A program made the position numbers and the translations under genes. The notes beneath the pieces were generated by a model that did not search any database, was not told where the DNA came from, and saw nothing but the letters and a program-made list of their open reading frames with translations. DNA of 64,000 nucleotides from Chondrus crispus (Eukaryota; Rhodophyta; Florideophyceae; Gigartinales; Gigartinaceae). Where the stretch lies: the NCBI RefSeq assembly GCF_000350225.1, contig NW_005179104.1, forward strand, positions 58,560-122,559, in the 5' to 3' direction. The first letter of the stretch is position 1; each line of letters opens with the position of its first letter. Below are positions 1-10,892 of the stretch, piece by piece.

Positions 1-370
1 CTGGTCTGTTGCCCAACTTCCCACCCAAGTTACGGCAAAGACCGCCACGGATCACCTGCTCAAGCCGCGCCACCGCGAAGAAAAACCGGCCCCGCACCAC
101 CCAACCACCCACAGGTGCCGAGTAGGAGCAGCTATCGGCAGTGAGACATCCAGACCGTTCAACTCGCCGTTACGCCCAGGAAACAAGTACATACTTACGG
201 TAATCGCCACAAGATCCAGATATCTCATTGTCGACTTCTTGGAATCACGTTCTGAGACACCGCACCGATTGGCTACAATTCATACATAACTCAAGCGAAG
301 GAACGGATGCAAACCCCAGCTGATACACATAGACCATGCCAAAGCATATATATTCGATTACGCGAACATC

Positions 371-595
371 ATGTATCGTTCACACAAAGTCATGCATAGC
401 ACCACAGTGCCAGATACACCCCAGAAAAATGGTACAGTGGAAACGATAAATAGAACTCTGATGAATTCGGCAACAGCCGCATTACACCACAGTGGACTCC
501 AAAAACGCACTGGGAAGACGCCGTCAGAGACGCAGCGCTCAAATACAACAACATGATACCTACACGCCATAGACGAGTACCACATCATGGTCCTC
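371..595 (+). pseudogene. copia integrase fragment
   Basis: This is a relic of the integrase catalytic core of a Ty1/copia retrotransposon. The first frame shows the block around the catalytic glutamate (TVPDTPQKNGTVETINRTLM). At about 502 the reading must shift frame to continue the conserved stretch THWEDAVRDAALKYNNMIPT, so at least one frameshift is present. The wording is close to the integrase of the minus-strand copia element at 30-34 kb, suggesting the same C-rich lineage. Bases 1-370 are also C-rich and include a weak match to the zinc-binding region before an integrase, with several stops. No LTR is visible in the window on this side. Confidence 0.7.
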
Positions 596-876
596 GAAAC
601 ACAAACCTACAACCCCTGCTAAGTCCGCTGTGTAAACTTCAAGCTCACACGTCAACCACCCGACGTCTATGGAAGCACCCCCTCACAAGCTGACACGTCC
701 CACAACCGACGTATTCACACGAAGCCGAAAACCACAATTTTCAGGTTCCAAGGTTCACCCCGCACTATCAGACGTCACCAACACCCATTAAAAACCTTCA
801 GGTTCATGGTACACCTTCGCTCATACTTTCAAGTTCAAACCCTGGAATTTATTCCAACTGAGTCACTCACACAAGT
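596..876. other. C-rich retroelement-derived spacer
   Basis: No gene is supported here. The composition continues the C/A-rich character of the integrase relic and probably represents decayed linker between integrase and reverse transcriptase. Confidence 0.3.
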
Positions 877-3657
877 TTAGGGGAACAATGGTGATCCCTT
901 CACACGGCCCAGAACACCCACACGAGTGACACGCGCCACTCCCGCTCCAGCAAGTACAAGGCAAGCGAAAAAATATCCCGACGCAGCGAAATGGGATAAG
1001 GCACACAACGAGGAGTTAGAAAGTGCCATATTACGAATCTCCAGAAGTCTCTTGGTTCCTCCTTCTTCATTGTGTGTGTCGAATGACCTCTTACCATCTA
1101 TCCTTGAGTCTGGAAAGTACTGCGTTCTGCTCACGAGAGAGGAAAACAGGTCGAGGAGGTCAAGAGCTTCATCGATAGTAGCACAGTTTTCGCTCTCTCT
1201 CTTGCCTGTGATTTTGTTCACGTACCAAGCACTCTTCATCGCCCGTGGTGCTACCAAGAGCAGGCAGTACATAGACGATATCGTCATTGAATGTAGCACA
1301 TGCTTGTCATGGTTGATTAGGCTCTCCTGATACATGAGATAGCCATCCTTCAAAGCCATCTTGGCAATGGCCTCGGCATCTTTGCGTACATCTTTTGGTA
1401 GCAGTGTTATACAGAGATTCATGATGTCGCGACCAATCCCGAGGAAAAAATGATCGGGAGCCACAACGCATGAGCGATACGAATCGAAAACAGAAGGAAC
1501 AACCGGTTTGCTAATGCCGAGTACACGAGGCACACAAGCGCGAACTTGTTGCAGTTTCTCAGAGAGTTGATGAAGTGCCTGCAAACTTGTCTCAAACGTA
1601 TCTGCGTCATCCATTCCGAGGTCTTTTAACTCTTCCCTGGATAACTTGGATCTCCTCAATGCAGTAGCCCGGTTCTCATCTCTCGCGAAAGATGGATGGT
1701 CGGAATGGATGCGGGTTGTGTAACAATACTTGCTTCCTTGAAATCCAGACTTGTCGTACCTACCATAGCTGCATAAGTGACATGGAACATTGGAGCAGTG
1801 CCCTAGTAGGTCCAAAGTGTGGGACACTGCAGGATAGTCTCCAACGTACCCGACGAAATCGAGAAAAAGAACAACCTTCTCTCCTTTTGCAGTGGTCATC
1901 TCAAATCCCTTTTCTGTCCCCTCAATGATATCATCAATAACTGCCGCCAGTACCTCGTTTGTAGATACCCCTGGAGGAGTTAGCCCGATAGGTCTGATGG
2001 CTCCTGCTCCATTGCGGTTCTCCGGATCCATACCTATTGGCGGCATGTATACACCACCCATGCTTCCTTTCTTTCCAATGTACGGCGCAAATCCATCAGA
2101 GTACAGAAACATTCTATTCACAACGTCCTTTCTTCCATCTCCCAAACGTCCACTGCTTTCCGCATCGATGCGATGACCCTTGTCCATTGGATTATCATCG
2201 GCAGATACTCGTTTCACTACGGTTTTGTCAAACAACTGGTTGTGAACGCCCCTATTCGTGCCAGTGAGATTCGAAGCATTTCTTTCATAAGATACAACCA
2301 AGCTGGTGGCGTACTCGTCATCACAGTTCTGTCTTCTCGACATCCTATACACAAGGAAGGGTGTTTGCGTTTTTTCTTCCGAATATTCGGTGTCTAACTG
2401 TCCTGGGAGTGCAAGTTCGACGACCATGTCACTGGGAAAGAATGCCCGAGATTTTGGTCTCTTCATCTTCATCCTTTTGGTACGCTTTGAATTGGACTCC
2501 GCCTGCGGTTCTGTCCAGTTTGGCTCATCGTAAACAAAGAAGGAATATACAACTGCATGAATCTCATGTTCGTTGAGGACGTTACTGCAAACTGGGCTTG
2601 CATCAATCTGCCCTTCACCGCGTCACTTGTTTCGAACGTAATGTTAAGAAGGAGCCCTTTTCGCAGTTTCACCGTCGCACCATCTTCGGTTGGAATCCGA
2701 TAAACAGATACTCCCAGCCCTATCCTGTATTATTGGAGTGTCCTCAATATCCGAGAACCTCGGTATCTCGATTGACGGATCCATATCATGCGGTCTTCCT
2801 TGCACCATCTCCCGCAATTTTGCTGTCAAAAAGTCAAGTTTCGCCCAGTTGCTCGGTCTTAAAATCATGGTCGGAGCGCTGTCCTGTGAGGTATACTTTC
2901 CAACGCCAGCCTTCGACCCAGACTTCGACAAATCCACAGTAAACATTTCTACATGACAAGGAACGAAGAAGTTGGATTTCGCAAATGGACGAACACGTCT
3001 CTTCAGAGTAGATGTACTTGGCAGTTTGAGAGTGAGCTGCCTTTCATTCGGTCTCCAGTTCCCAAAGTTGGCAAGTGTCTGATACGCAGTCTCGCTGAGA
3101 CACGTGCTCCCAATTGCTGTTATCAGTGATGCAATATTTGTCTAGGCCAATCGAATTCCACCAGAAGCGCTTTCGAACATGCTGTGTATCAGCTCCTCAG
3201 ACTCCTCAGCTTCGTAGGCATTGTCCTGCTCAACGCTCAATCCGATGTCTAATCCAGAAATTCCTTCGCTTTCTTCACAACGGATCGTGTCATTTCGTTC
3301 GAGGTGAGGTCTTGATGGAAGTGCCTCCACACCGTCATGCATGACGCCTTCGTATTCTTGGAGGTCGCTTAAAACCCCGTCTTTCAAAAGGGAAGCGTAG
3401 GATTCTGACTGACCGTCTAGTAACATGAACCCATCTCCTGGACGTTTATCTGGCTTTGTAGACAGTTGCCTACATGGTCTTGCTCTTTTTCGATGTCTTT
3501 CAAGCTGAGGTTCAGAAAAAGATGGTGCATGCCCATCCGGAGTAGTCCCTTGTGATGCAACATCTTCGGAACGCTTTGCATAAGGTCCGCGTTTTTTAAG
3601 AACCCAACGACTCTTACTTTGACGCCCCATCTGTGACCGTTTCGACCAGGATTGCAA
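877..3657 (-). pseudogene. Plavaka/Tnp2-like transposase (CACTA superfamily), broken
   Basis: The longest open part (877-2472, 531 codons) has features of large CACTA-superfamily (Plavaka/KDZ-like) transposases. They are FLYSDGFAPY followed by a GGVY block, GFEMTTAKGEKVVLFLDFVGYVGDYP, and a Cys/His cluster (CSNVPCHLC). Upstream, the same protein seems to continue through 2469-2672, 2644-2946 and 3142-3657. Two of these pieces (2644-2946 and 3142-3657) share one frame and are separated only by an in-frame TAG at 3142-3144; the others require frame changes near 2.50 and 2.65 kb. The N-terminal part is basic, then acidic. Introns could explain some frame changes but no convincing splice pairs were seen. 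I infer a transposase relic; superfamily is fairly secure, exact family is not. No terminal inverted repeats were found. Confidence 0.55.
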
Positions 3658-4128
3658 CTGGAAGTGGGGCTGCAGTGAAGTTTGGCATGGACCTCGGCTT
3701 TAACGAGATTTCAGCAAGCTTACTGCTCTACAGCCGAAAGAAGGTCTTTTGTTACATTTGGCGATGCATACGGTTGTGCCGTTAATATTAAAGCTTGGTT
3801 CAATGAATAGAAACGGTAAAATGGATATGCTCCTAGTCGATTTTTGATGTGATGCCGCATGCAAAAGCCCAATGAATGGCTGTCGTTAAGGACAGCCATG
3901 CCATACCGAATTCGGTAATTTCAAATTGAGATTTCAGTACCTATATTCTGCTATTGACACGTGCCCATGAAAATGCAACTTATTTTCACTCAGATGCCCT
4001 GCCATAACTCAGAAAAAGCGGTAGTTTGAAATATCTAGCTACCGGTTTTTCTGAGCACTGCATATATATATGCAGCAATATAGTTCCAGGACCAGATCCA
4101 ACTCTCTGCACGACCCTCGTCCGCAGTC
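3658..4128. other. no gene seen
   Basis: Intergenic sequence between the transposase relic and a short tandem repeat. Reading frames are short and show no recognisable motif. Confidence 0.3.
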
Positions 4129-4290
4129 TTGACCCACCACGCATCCACTTTCCTGACAGTTTCCGTTCTGCGAGTTGTGTGTTTGGTTGAGATCTCATCC
4201 ACAGTAAGTGACGCCACTTCTGCCACACTCCTGACCCACCACGCATCCGTTTCTCTAACAGTTTCCATTCTGCGAGTTGTGTGTTTCCCT
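4129..4290. repeat. two-copy direct repeat, about 102-bp period
   Basis: The block starting GACCCACCACGCATCC at 4131 recurs at 4233 and is followed in both copies by TCTGCGAGTTGTGTGTTT after a slightly diverged stretch. It is an imperfect local duplication with no visible coding role. Confidence 0.7.
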
Positions 4291-4510
4291 AGTAGAAAGT
4301 GTGGCCGGCGAATGGCGGGGTAGTGGTTGGGCAGTGGTAATGCTTGGTTGGTTGTGGTTGGTTGTGGTCGACTAATGGGCGGTCTCTATGAGCAGTTGAG
4401 CCCAGGAATAAGGGCAGATAGTTGGGGTGGTCGGCAATGGCCGTTCATTGGTCGCGGTGGTTGATTTTTGGCAGTTAATGGTCGTGGCCGTCAACCATTA
4501 GCCTCTACAA
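4287..4510 (+). repeat. GGTTG-rich MITE-like repeat, copy 1
   Basis: The segment begins CCCTAGTAGAAA and then consists of diverged GGTTG/GGTGG words. A second sequence with the same 12-base beginning and the same GGTTG-rich body lies on the opposite strand at 22837-23099, where it interrupts an integrase gene. The shared boundary suggests a small mobile repeat. The right edge here is uncertain. Confidence 0.45.
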
Positions 4511-5251
4511 CCGTCAACCACCCACCCGCCACTCACATTCCGTAGACATTGTGTTGTGCCCCCCGGTCCCGCCCTCCCATCACCCAATCCACTCTTCGAC
4601 CTACTCCCTGCCCCCTCCGCGGCCCCCGTACGCGTCATGCTCTGCCGCCGCCGCACCGCCGCACCTCCCGAACTGGCGCCCCGCGCAGAGAGCAACGCTT
4701 CCTCCTTTAGCAGCCTCTTGTTCCTCTGGATCTAGCCCCTCATAGCAAGAGGCAAGGCCATTGCTGTCCAGCAGGACGACCTCCCCCCGCTGGTACCCTC
4801 ATACCAGACCGCCACGGTCGCTCCCATTTTCCACACCTCCTTCCGTCATCCTGCCCTGTGCGATGCCTCTCCATCCAGACTCGTCGAACAACTAAACCAA
4901 CCCACCGGCGCCCTCCCCCCGTAACCGTGTGTTGTGCTGTTACATCCTCACTCGCTGCATCTTGTTCCCAAACATGTCAAACTCGCCTCCTTCGCGCTTC
5001 AGGAGCACTACCGCCCTCGCTCCACTACCCCACCTCGACGCTATCCATCTACAGTACAGTCCCAAGATCCCCAGCACCATCCACCCTCCGTTCGAATTGC
5101 GTCACTCGCACCTCCTTACACCCCAGTCGGCATCGCAGTATGCCCTCACCACTGAATACTCCACACGCAGATCCCTCACCAGGTACACCAGTTTGTTTGT
5201 TTATGGACAGCGACAATTTTCTGGATGTATTTGCTCCGATGGGTCGTAATT
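4511..5251. other. pyrimidine-rich spacer upstream of ferredoxin relic
   Basis: The plus strand is strongly C/T-rich. Open frames here read as Ser/Pro/Thr-rich low-complexity protein without conserved motifs. It could include a decayed transit peptide or 5' region of the ferredoxin relic that follows, but I cannot show this. Confidence 0.3.
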
Positions 5252-5578
5252 GGTTTGAAGAATCCAAATGCGAAGACCCACACAGTTAACGTACACGATC
5301 CTAAGAATGACCGAGTTTTAACGTATTAAGTTCCGGAGGATCGATATGTTTGGCATGGCATGTCGGATCAGGACGCTGATATTCCTTCCTCATGTCTAAA
5401 TGGGTGTTGTCCCACTTGTGCACTTGTAGTGAAAATAACTTCAGGGGAAGTTGACCAAAGTGGGGCACTGGGCTTGCCCAAGGAAAAGCGCGACCAAGAC
5501 TACGCTCTTCTTTTTTTGAGCTATCCGAAAAGTGATATTGAATGCGTTCTGCAAGACGAGGACGACGTGAATGTTTAA
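5252..5578 (+). pseudogene. plastid FdC-like 2Fe-2S ferredoxin, broken
   Basis: This reads in one frame as a plant-type 2Fe-2S ferredoxin of the FdC2-like group, an electron carrier of plastids. Visible family blocks are NAKTHTVNVHD near the start, VPEDRY, the iron-ligand cluster CLNGCCPTC (C-x4-C-x2-C), SGEVDQSGALGLP, YALL and the acidic end QDEDDV. Two defects stand out. A TAA stop at 5327-5329 splits the strand just before VPEDRY. The fourth cysteine ligand, expected right after YALL, is replaced by Phe/Leu (YALLFLSYP), so the cluster could not form normally. The C-terminal tail of the family is also missing. I conclude it is a pseudogene or retrocopy. Family assignment is by motif, from known FdC sequences. 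Confidence 0.8.
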
Positions 5579-5777
5579 AAATTCCGTTCCTCATTTGAGT
5601 CGAGTGGAGTAGAATGAGGCGCGGTCGTCCCAGAGGACAACTGATATCGAAGTTTGGCTACAAGAGCGACGGGATGCGTGCTCACCTACAGTATACAACT
5701 CAAGAGGTGCAGCAGGCATCGCAATGTCGGAACGTCTGCACTGTTGACCTCAGACCGTCAGGGCGCAGGGTAGTAAG

Positions 5778-5968
5778 TTATTTACGGTACAATATGCAAA
5801 CAAAATAGACAAGCCCTTCTTGTCCTCTTGTGAAGTAATCCGGATCTAAATCATGTAATCTCACGAAGCCGTCCTCTCCTCCTGACACATACTGTTTGCC
5901 ATCGGGAGAGAAAGATACCGTATTGATAGGCCCGAAATGACCCTTGACGCGTCCGAGCTCCTCAAGAC
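5778..5968 (-). pseudogene. C-terminal fragment of translation factor eIF3 subunit I
   Basis: The minus strand encodes the last WD40 blade of eIF3i (TIF34), a scaffold subunit of translation initiation factor 3. The signature is [19 protein letters not shown], followed by [15 protein letters not shown] and DYF, matching the known C-terminus of the family. Homology stops there and an unrelated tail ([16 protein letters not shown]) runs to the stop codon. Upstream the frame is open to 6572 but the sequence is Cys-rich and repetitive, not WD40. Only about 45 residues of a roughly 330-residue protein are present, so this is a gene fragment, possibly fused to unrelated sequence. Confidence 0.8.
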
Positions 5969-6265
5969 ATATAGCGCACGACACCTGGTGCGGGCACTCG
6001 GGGGCGATGGAATGCAGCGGGAGGGTCTGCATAGCCGCATGACCAAAATCTGAGTCATCGTTGTCGGGAGGGACTTTCCGATCAGCGGCGGCGGTCTTCT
6101 GTGATCTTTGCGGCACTCGCGACACTTGTAATTTCATCGTTGCCGGGAGGGACTTGCCGATCAGCGGCGGTGGCTTTCTGATCCTTGCAGCACTCGCGAC
6201 ACTTGTAGTGGACAGCCGGGCACTGATTATCCAGGGCGATGGCATTGTCACGGAAGATGCGTAGC
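5969..6265 (-). other. Cys-rich coding-like segment with 79-bp duplication
   Basis: Upstream of the eIF3i fragment the minus strand can encode [14 protein letters not shown] and, in other frames, [10 protein letters not shown]-type Cys clusters. A 79-bp unit is repeated (TTG[T/C]CGGGAGGGACTT at 6061 and 6140). The Cys spacing resembles a zinc-binding or RING-like start, but no complete domain can be built and the frame changes between repeats. Function unknown. Confidence 0.35.
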
Positions 6266-7199
6266 AAGCCCGGGTAGATGTAGATCGGCTTCGGGGGGCT
6301 CTCTTGCGGAGTACGTGGGGGGTGCGGGCGGTAACGATGGAGAAAGGAAGAGAAACTGCCGTCTTCGGGGACGGAGGAGCGATCTTGGTCGCAAAAGAGG
6401 TCAGTTGAAAGGCAAGTCCATAAGCCGCCCTCCGGCGGTCACTCTGCCTATTCGACCCCTTCTCAGATGGCACTGCACGCCGGACCGAAAACGGCGCAAT
6501 CCTGACCCCGTCGCGCCTGCACCTGGTTCCTGCCTCGATTCCACACGTGTCATTACCGCCTACCAGTTCCACAGCCGCGCATCAACGTAAAGTGCACACC
6601 AGAGGAGGGGAGCTCCCTAGTTCTAGCGCTTCGTCGTGCCTCATCATCATCTGTGTGCCTACGCAGCCTCCCCGTTCTTCGGCTAACGCCATCAACCAGT
6701 ATTGCTTCTTCCAATTACCTCCTCCACCTCCATTCCTCAACAAAGGCCCGCACCATCAACCGTCTCATTTACACGCCCTTTTTGCATCAGATTGCACCGC
6801 CGCACTAGTCCTGTTTGTCCTTCAGCCTCCCCGACCGCCTTTCCCGCTCCTGTTACAAACCAACGCCGTCGCAACTCTCCCTTACCTCCATGCCTCCTGC
6901 CAGTGCTCCAGATGCGGGCGTTTCCGACCCGGCGGGCATACTCACTCTCCCCAGCATCGACTCTACCGCCTAGCTCACTCTTGCCTTTGATAGCCCTACC
7001 CCGCTACTCACATTATCCGTCGGGAATCGGACCGTTCTCGCCGGACATATCTCCGGCCTTCCTCCCTTGCCTTATATGCGCTTCACTCTCACTTCTGTTT
7101 CTCCTTCTTCTGGTATCGCCTCTCATTTGGTCGTGTTCACCGACTCTAATTCCAATCTTCTTCTCGAGCAGGCCAGCCAATTTTCATATCTCCTTATCG
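6266..7199. other. no supported gene; C/T-rich
   Basis: Plus-strand frames are long but Ser/Pro/Leu-rich and low in complexity. The part after about 7.0 kb may hold decayed N-terminal sequence of the GH31 relic that starts next. Nothing else recognised. Confidence 0.3.
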
Positions 7200-8985
7200 G
7201 CAGGTGCCTCCTCGCCTGTAGTGGAGGCCGCGTTCCACCTTGGCAAAGCGTCGTGGTTCGGCCTCAGTCTCATGATGCATCAGAACTGGCCTTTGCAAGA
7301 CGCCATTCTTGAGCTCGGTCCATTTACCCTTTCGACAATGGACCGAATGGCCTATGCACATCCTCGACCCTTCTCTCGTTTCAACGGACAGAGCTATGAT
7401 TGTAGTCGATGATACCTCCAGCTGTCTCCACGTCGCCCTCAACGCCTCCCCTACTGACGGCGGCCAGATATCCGCCCGTTTTTCAAGCCCTGTGGAATAG
7501 GGAACCGGCGTCGCCAATTTCTTACGCAACATCCTTCCCAGGGGGCAAACTTCAGATATGGGCGATGACATCGTAACTTTTCAGAGCAGAGCTGCCCATG
7601 ACTGGCCTCATGTCGTGCATTCTTGGCTTAGAGTTGATGACACCAGCCTGAACCTCAGTTGAAGTTTTGCATCGGCGGATCAAAGAATGTACGAACCGCG
7701 AGTGTATCTGTGCTCGGTCAAATCAAGCATGAGATGAGTCATCTGTTGAAGATAATCCCGCCGCTCCAAATGATGAAGTACCCCATCTGGAGTACGTGGG
7801 CGAGGTACAAAGATGTCGGTACCAAGAAAGACGTTCTCAATTTTGCTCATGGTATTTATGACAGGGGACTCCCGCGGTCAGTCATGGGCATCGACGACCG
7901 CTGGAGCTTCAAGTATGAGGATCTCGATTTTGATAAGGAGAAGTTTCCAGACCCGGCACCCATGGATCCCGAGCTCCATGACTTGGGATTCACTGTCACT
8001 GTATGGGTTATATGCAAACACTAATTCAGAGGCCATCTCCAACCCGGAAACATGAAAATACTTTTTCACAGCGACAGCGGAGAGCTTGGAGAGTTTGCGT
8101 GGTGGCAGCCGACAACCGTTGCCGCTTTGGACGTTACCGATCAGGAAGCCTATGACTGATTTGTCTTCGGGATCGGGCGGCTATGCAGCGAGTATGGACT
8201 TCACAGCTTTAAGTTTGACGCGGGAGAACCAAGCTTCCTGCCTCCTAAATCCTTCTTAGAACGATCGATGATCAGCCCTACGGAGTATGCACGTGCGTGG
8301 ATGCATAGCATTGCCTCTAAGTTTGAAGTCTCATAGGTCCGCTCAGGGGTCTGTGAATGTCATAATGCAGTACCCATGTTCCGCCTGTTGGACAAATTTT
8401 CGATGTGGGGGCTAGAGAACGGATTGGTAAGTGTTGTATCGGGGTTGCTGACTGTAGGTCTGCTCGGCTATCGATTTTGCATTCCGGATTACATCGCTGG
8501 CAACGCATATGGGGAAGAAGTCCCCAATGCCGAGTTGCTAGTCAGATGGGCACAAGTGAGTGCAGCAATGCCTGCGATGTAATTTAGCATCCCACCCTGG
8601 TCGATGGGGGAAGAGTGCGGGCGACTTTCACGGAAAGCGTTGGAGTGGCGAGATGGATTTTTTTGGAGGCACCTAGAGAAATTCTTGGAGGACGCAGCAG
8701 TGAAATACTTGCCGATCGCACGTCCGATGTTTTGGGAAAGCTCGGATGTGGAAGGTGTCGCGGATATCGGTGATGAGTTCATCATTGGGAGGAATGCCGT
8801 TGTCGCACCAGTCGTTCAACAAGGCAAAGAGCACGAAATGTTTTTTTGCCAAGCGGTCGATGGAAGAGAGTGGACTTGAACAACGCTGGGTACTGTGATC
8901 CTACTGTTTATACGGGACCGATCAGGAAACAGAGTGTATTTGCGGAGCTCGATGAAATGCCAACCTGCTTGGGAGAATCACAATC
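7200..8985 (+). pseudogene. GH31 alpha-glucosidase-like, broken
   Basis: Glycoside hydrolase family 31 cleaves alpha-glucosidic bonds. The relic shows the domains in order. The N-terminal domain has KASWFGLSLMMHQNWPL, then after frame changes IVVDDTSSCLHVALNA. The catalytic barrel opens with YPIWSTWARYKD and SVMGIDDRW. The nucleophile block HSFKFDAGEP has its catalytic Asp at 8217-8219. Further on are WGLENGL, GLLGYRFCIPD, GGNAYG-like NAYG, RWAQ, and ARPMFWES followed by VVAPVV. From 7659 to 8879 everything lies in one frame, interrupted only by stops at 8022 (TAA), 8157 (TGA), 8334 (TAG) and 8580 (TAA). At 8157 and 8580 the family has conserved Trp (AYDWF) and Gln (PAMQFS). A frameshift follows before the C-terminal beta-sandwich. 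It resembles the MYORG/extracellular-type GH31 branch. Not functional as written. Confidence 0.85.
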
Positions 8986-9327
8986 ATAGCACGAGGCAAG
9001 ACGGCAGTGCAATACGTGCGTTCCGCAGAAATACGCAATACATCTGTGCATTGAATAACTGTCGAAGACTAGCCGAAAAGTGCTACACTGTTCACAAAGC
9101 TCATTTTCTAACATCTGGCATCTGTATTATCCTGCGGCTTCACAGATTTCACGCTTCATACTGTGAATATCCAATGCAGCACCAGTACTAGTTTTCATAC
9201 CCACATCTTACCCTGCTTTTGACCGAGGTCTAACTGTGATGACATAGCAGCATAAGCGGATTAAGTTTACTCATTTTTCACGCGAAAAATGCAGCAACTG
9301 TAGCAGGGAGGGGTTACTTGAACAGTT
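8986..9327. other. no gene seen; possible left end of CACTA element
   Basis: Short frames only. The Tnp2-bearing element to the right should begin in this interval, but I could not find matching terminal inverted repeats. Confidence 0.3.
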
Positions 9328-10674
9328 CTAGTACTCATCTGGGTCTTCAATGTCCCCGTCTCCGTATTCTTCGGATTCATGGTTGCTTTTGTCATTATAC
9401 TCTTCAAGGCAGATCCTGTCTACCTCGTACTGCTCTTCACCAGACTCCTTGTCTTTAAAGATCTTCTGGCCTCGGCGAGCCTTTTTCTTACCTCGCGCAT
9501 CCAATGCCACTGGCGTTCGTGATCTCCTATTCCGCTTTTGATGCATTATTGCACCCCCAACTGCATGTAACAACCTGCGCTCTCTGCTAATTGGCCTTCG
9601 GTACGGTGCCAATCTTGCACTTCGTCTGGATTGCAAAATGTTCTGGGCAACATGTGCTCTTTGGCCAGATCTTCGATGCGCGGACGGAATATCCTCTTGA
9701 ATCTCGCACACTTCTTCCTCGGTACTTCCTTCTTCCTCTTCACAGCTCCTCTCCGGGCTTCTCCCTGTTGCCATCACATTTCTTCCTACTTTTAGAACGG
9801 CCCTGGTTTTCGTGGACGTTTGCTGGATTTGTTTGGATGTTGATCTCATTAAGTTGTTCTTTGGAGCTGTAAATTTGCTTGGAAAGGAGCTTCGGCTGCC
9901 TCTGGGATGAGTTATTTCAGGGAGGGCCGATTCTGAACTACTCTTATGCAGTGAAAGGGCCTTTGAACGACTCCTTCGGGCTTCAATGCGTTTTGGGACC
10001 TTGTGTTGTTGGTCTACAGTCCTCTTTGGCACCGATCGTGCATTGTTCACGAGTTTGTTTTCCAGTAATTCGTATGCGGGCCAGTCTCCTCTTCCTAGAA
10101 TCAGGATAGGAATGGCTTTTTTCAATTCTCTCAACACTGCAGCTTTGTCTGTGCTGAAACCACGCTTCTTGTTGATATAAACAGGAAGCTTTTGGATTGC
10201 TTCAAGTGTCATCCCTTTTCGGAGCCCATCGGCCAATCCGGGATGACTCGCTACGATTGTCTCCAACGTGTTAGAGGCGTTATTGGACCAGAAAACGAGA
10301 GATCCATCCAACTCTTTACAGTCGATCTTTGGCTCACCATTTTTGGTGCCTACGTTGTATGTTTCGATTCCTTTCTGAAGTTGCCTTCGGACATTGACAA
10401 ATGAAGACTTGGTTTTGTCTCGCCCAGAAAGTGGATGTGGTACTACCCCTTGAAATGGAAGGTACAAGTTCTGGAGATGTGACTCGCCTGGGGTGCTTGA
10501 AACATGTCTATTACAAGAATGCCTTCCCTGCATCTCAACAAGCTAAGATTTGATGTCACTCATGCCCTGTTGAATGTCCCTCATTTTCTGATCTTGCTCG
10601 CGTCTATAATCCTCAAAGTCCTCCGTCGACACGTTCATGGCTGCAGCAAGAATGCCTGACTGTAGTTTATGCAT
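9328..10674 (-). pseudogene. second gene of CACTA element, coiled-coil start and acidic end
   Basis: A 401-codon frame (9328-10533) extends upstream in the same frame through a single TAG at 10543-10545 to an ATG at 10672-10674, giving about 448 codons. The N-terminal part reads EDFEDYRREQDQKMRDIQQG and has coiled-coil character. The middle is basic and Arg/Lys/Ser-rich; the end is acidic with patches such as EEEEGSTEEEVCE. I recognise no domain. It is divergent from the Tnp2 transposase with a 218-bp spacer, so it is probably the element's accessory DNA-binding-type protein (the role TnpA plays in En/Spm), which is inference. The stop would be a Gln codon (CAG) if one transition is undone. 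Function otherwise unknown. Confidence 0.5.
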
Positions 10675-10892
10675 TGTTATGGCTGAAGACGAAGGCTTTT
10701 AATAGTAGATTGTGTGCATGGACGTAGGGAAAATTCATGCAGATTTGCAGACGAGATGTTAAGTATACTTGGCGATGATAGACCGGTATATCAAATAACT
10801 ACATGCGAATTATCCCGATTTCGTCTGTTTTCGGTTCGTCAAGGCTGTGATTCCTTTGTGCGGTACCTAGTCTCTTCGAAGCATTCCACAGT

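Noticed and set aside
4551-5289. Several plus-strand frames rich in Ser, Pro and Thr
   Set aside because: They follow the C/T-rich composition, overlap each other and show no conserved motif.
6547-7412. Plus-strand frames of 147 and 236 codons
   Set aside because: Low-complexity Pro/Ser/Leu sequence; only the last part matches GH31 and is covered by that relic.
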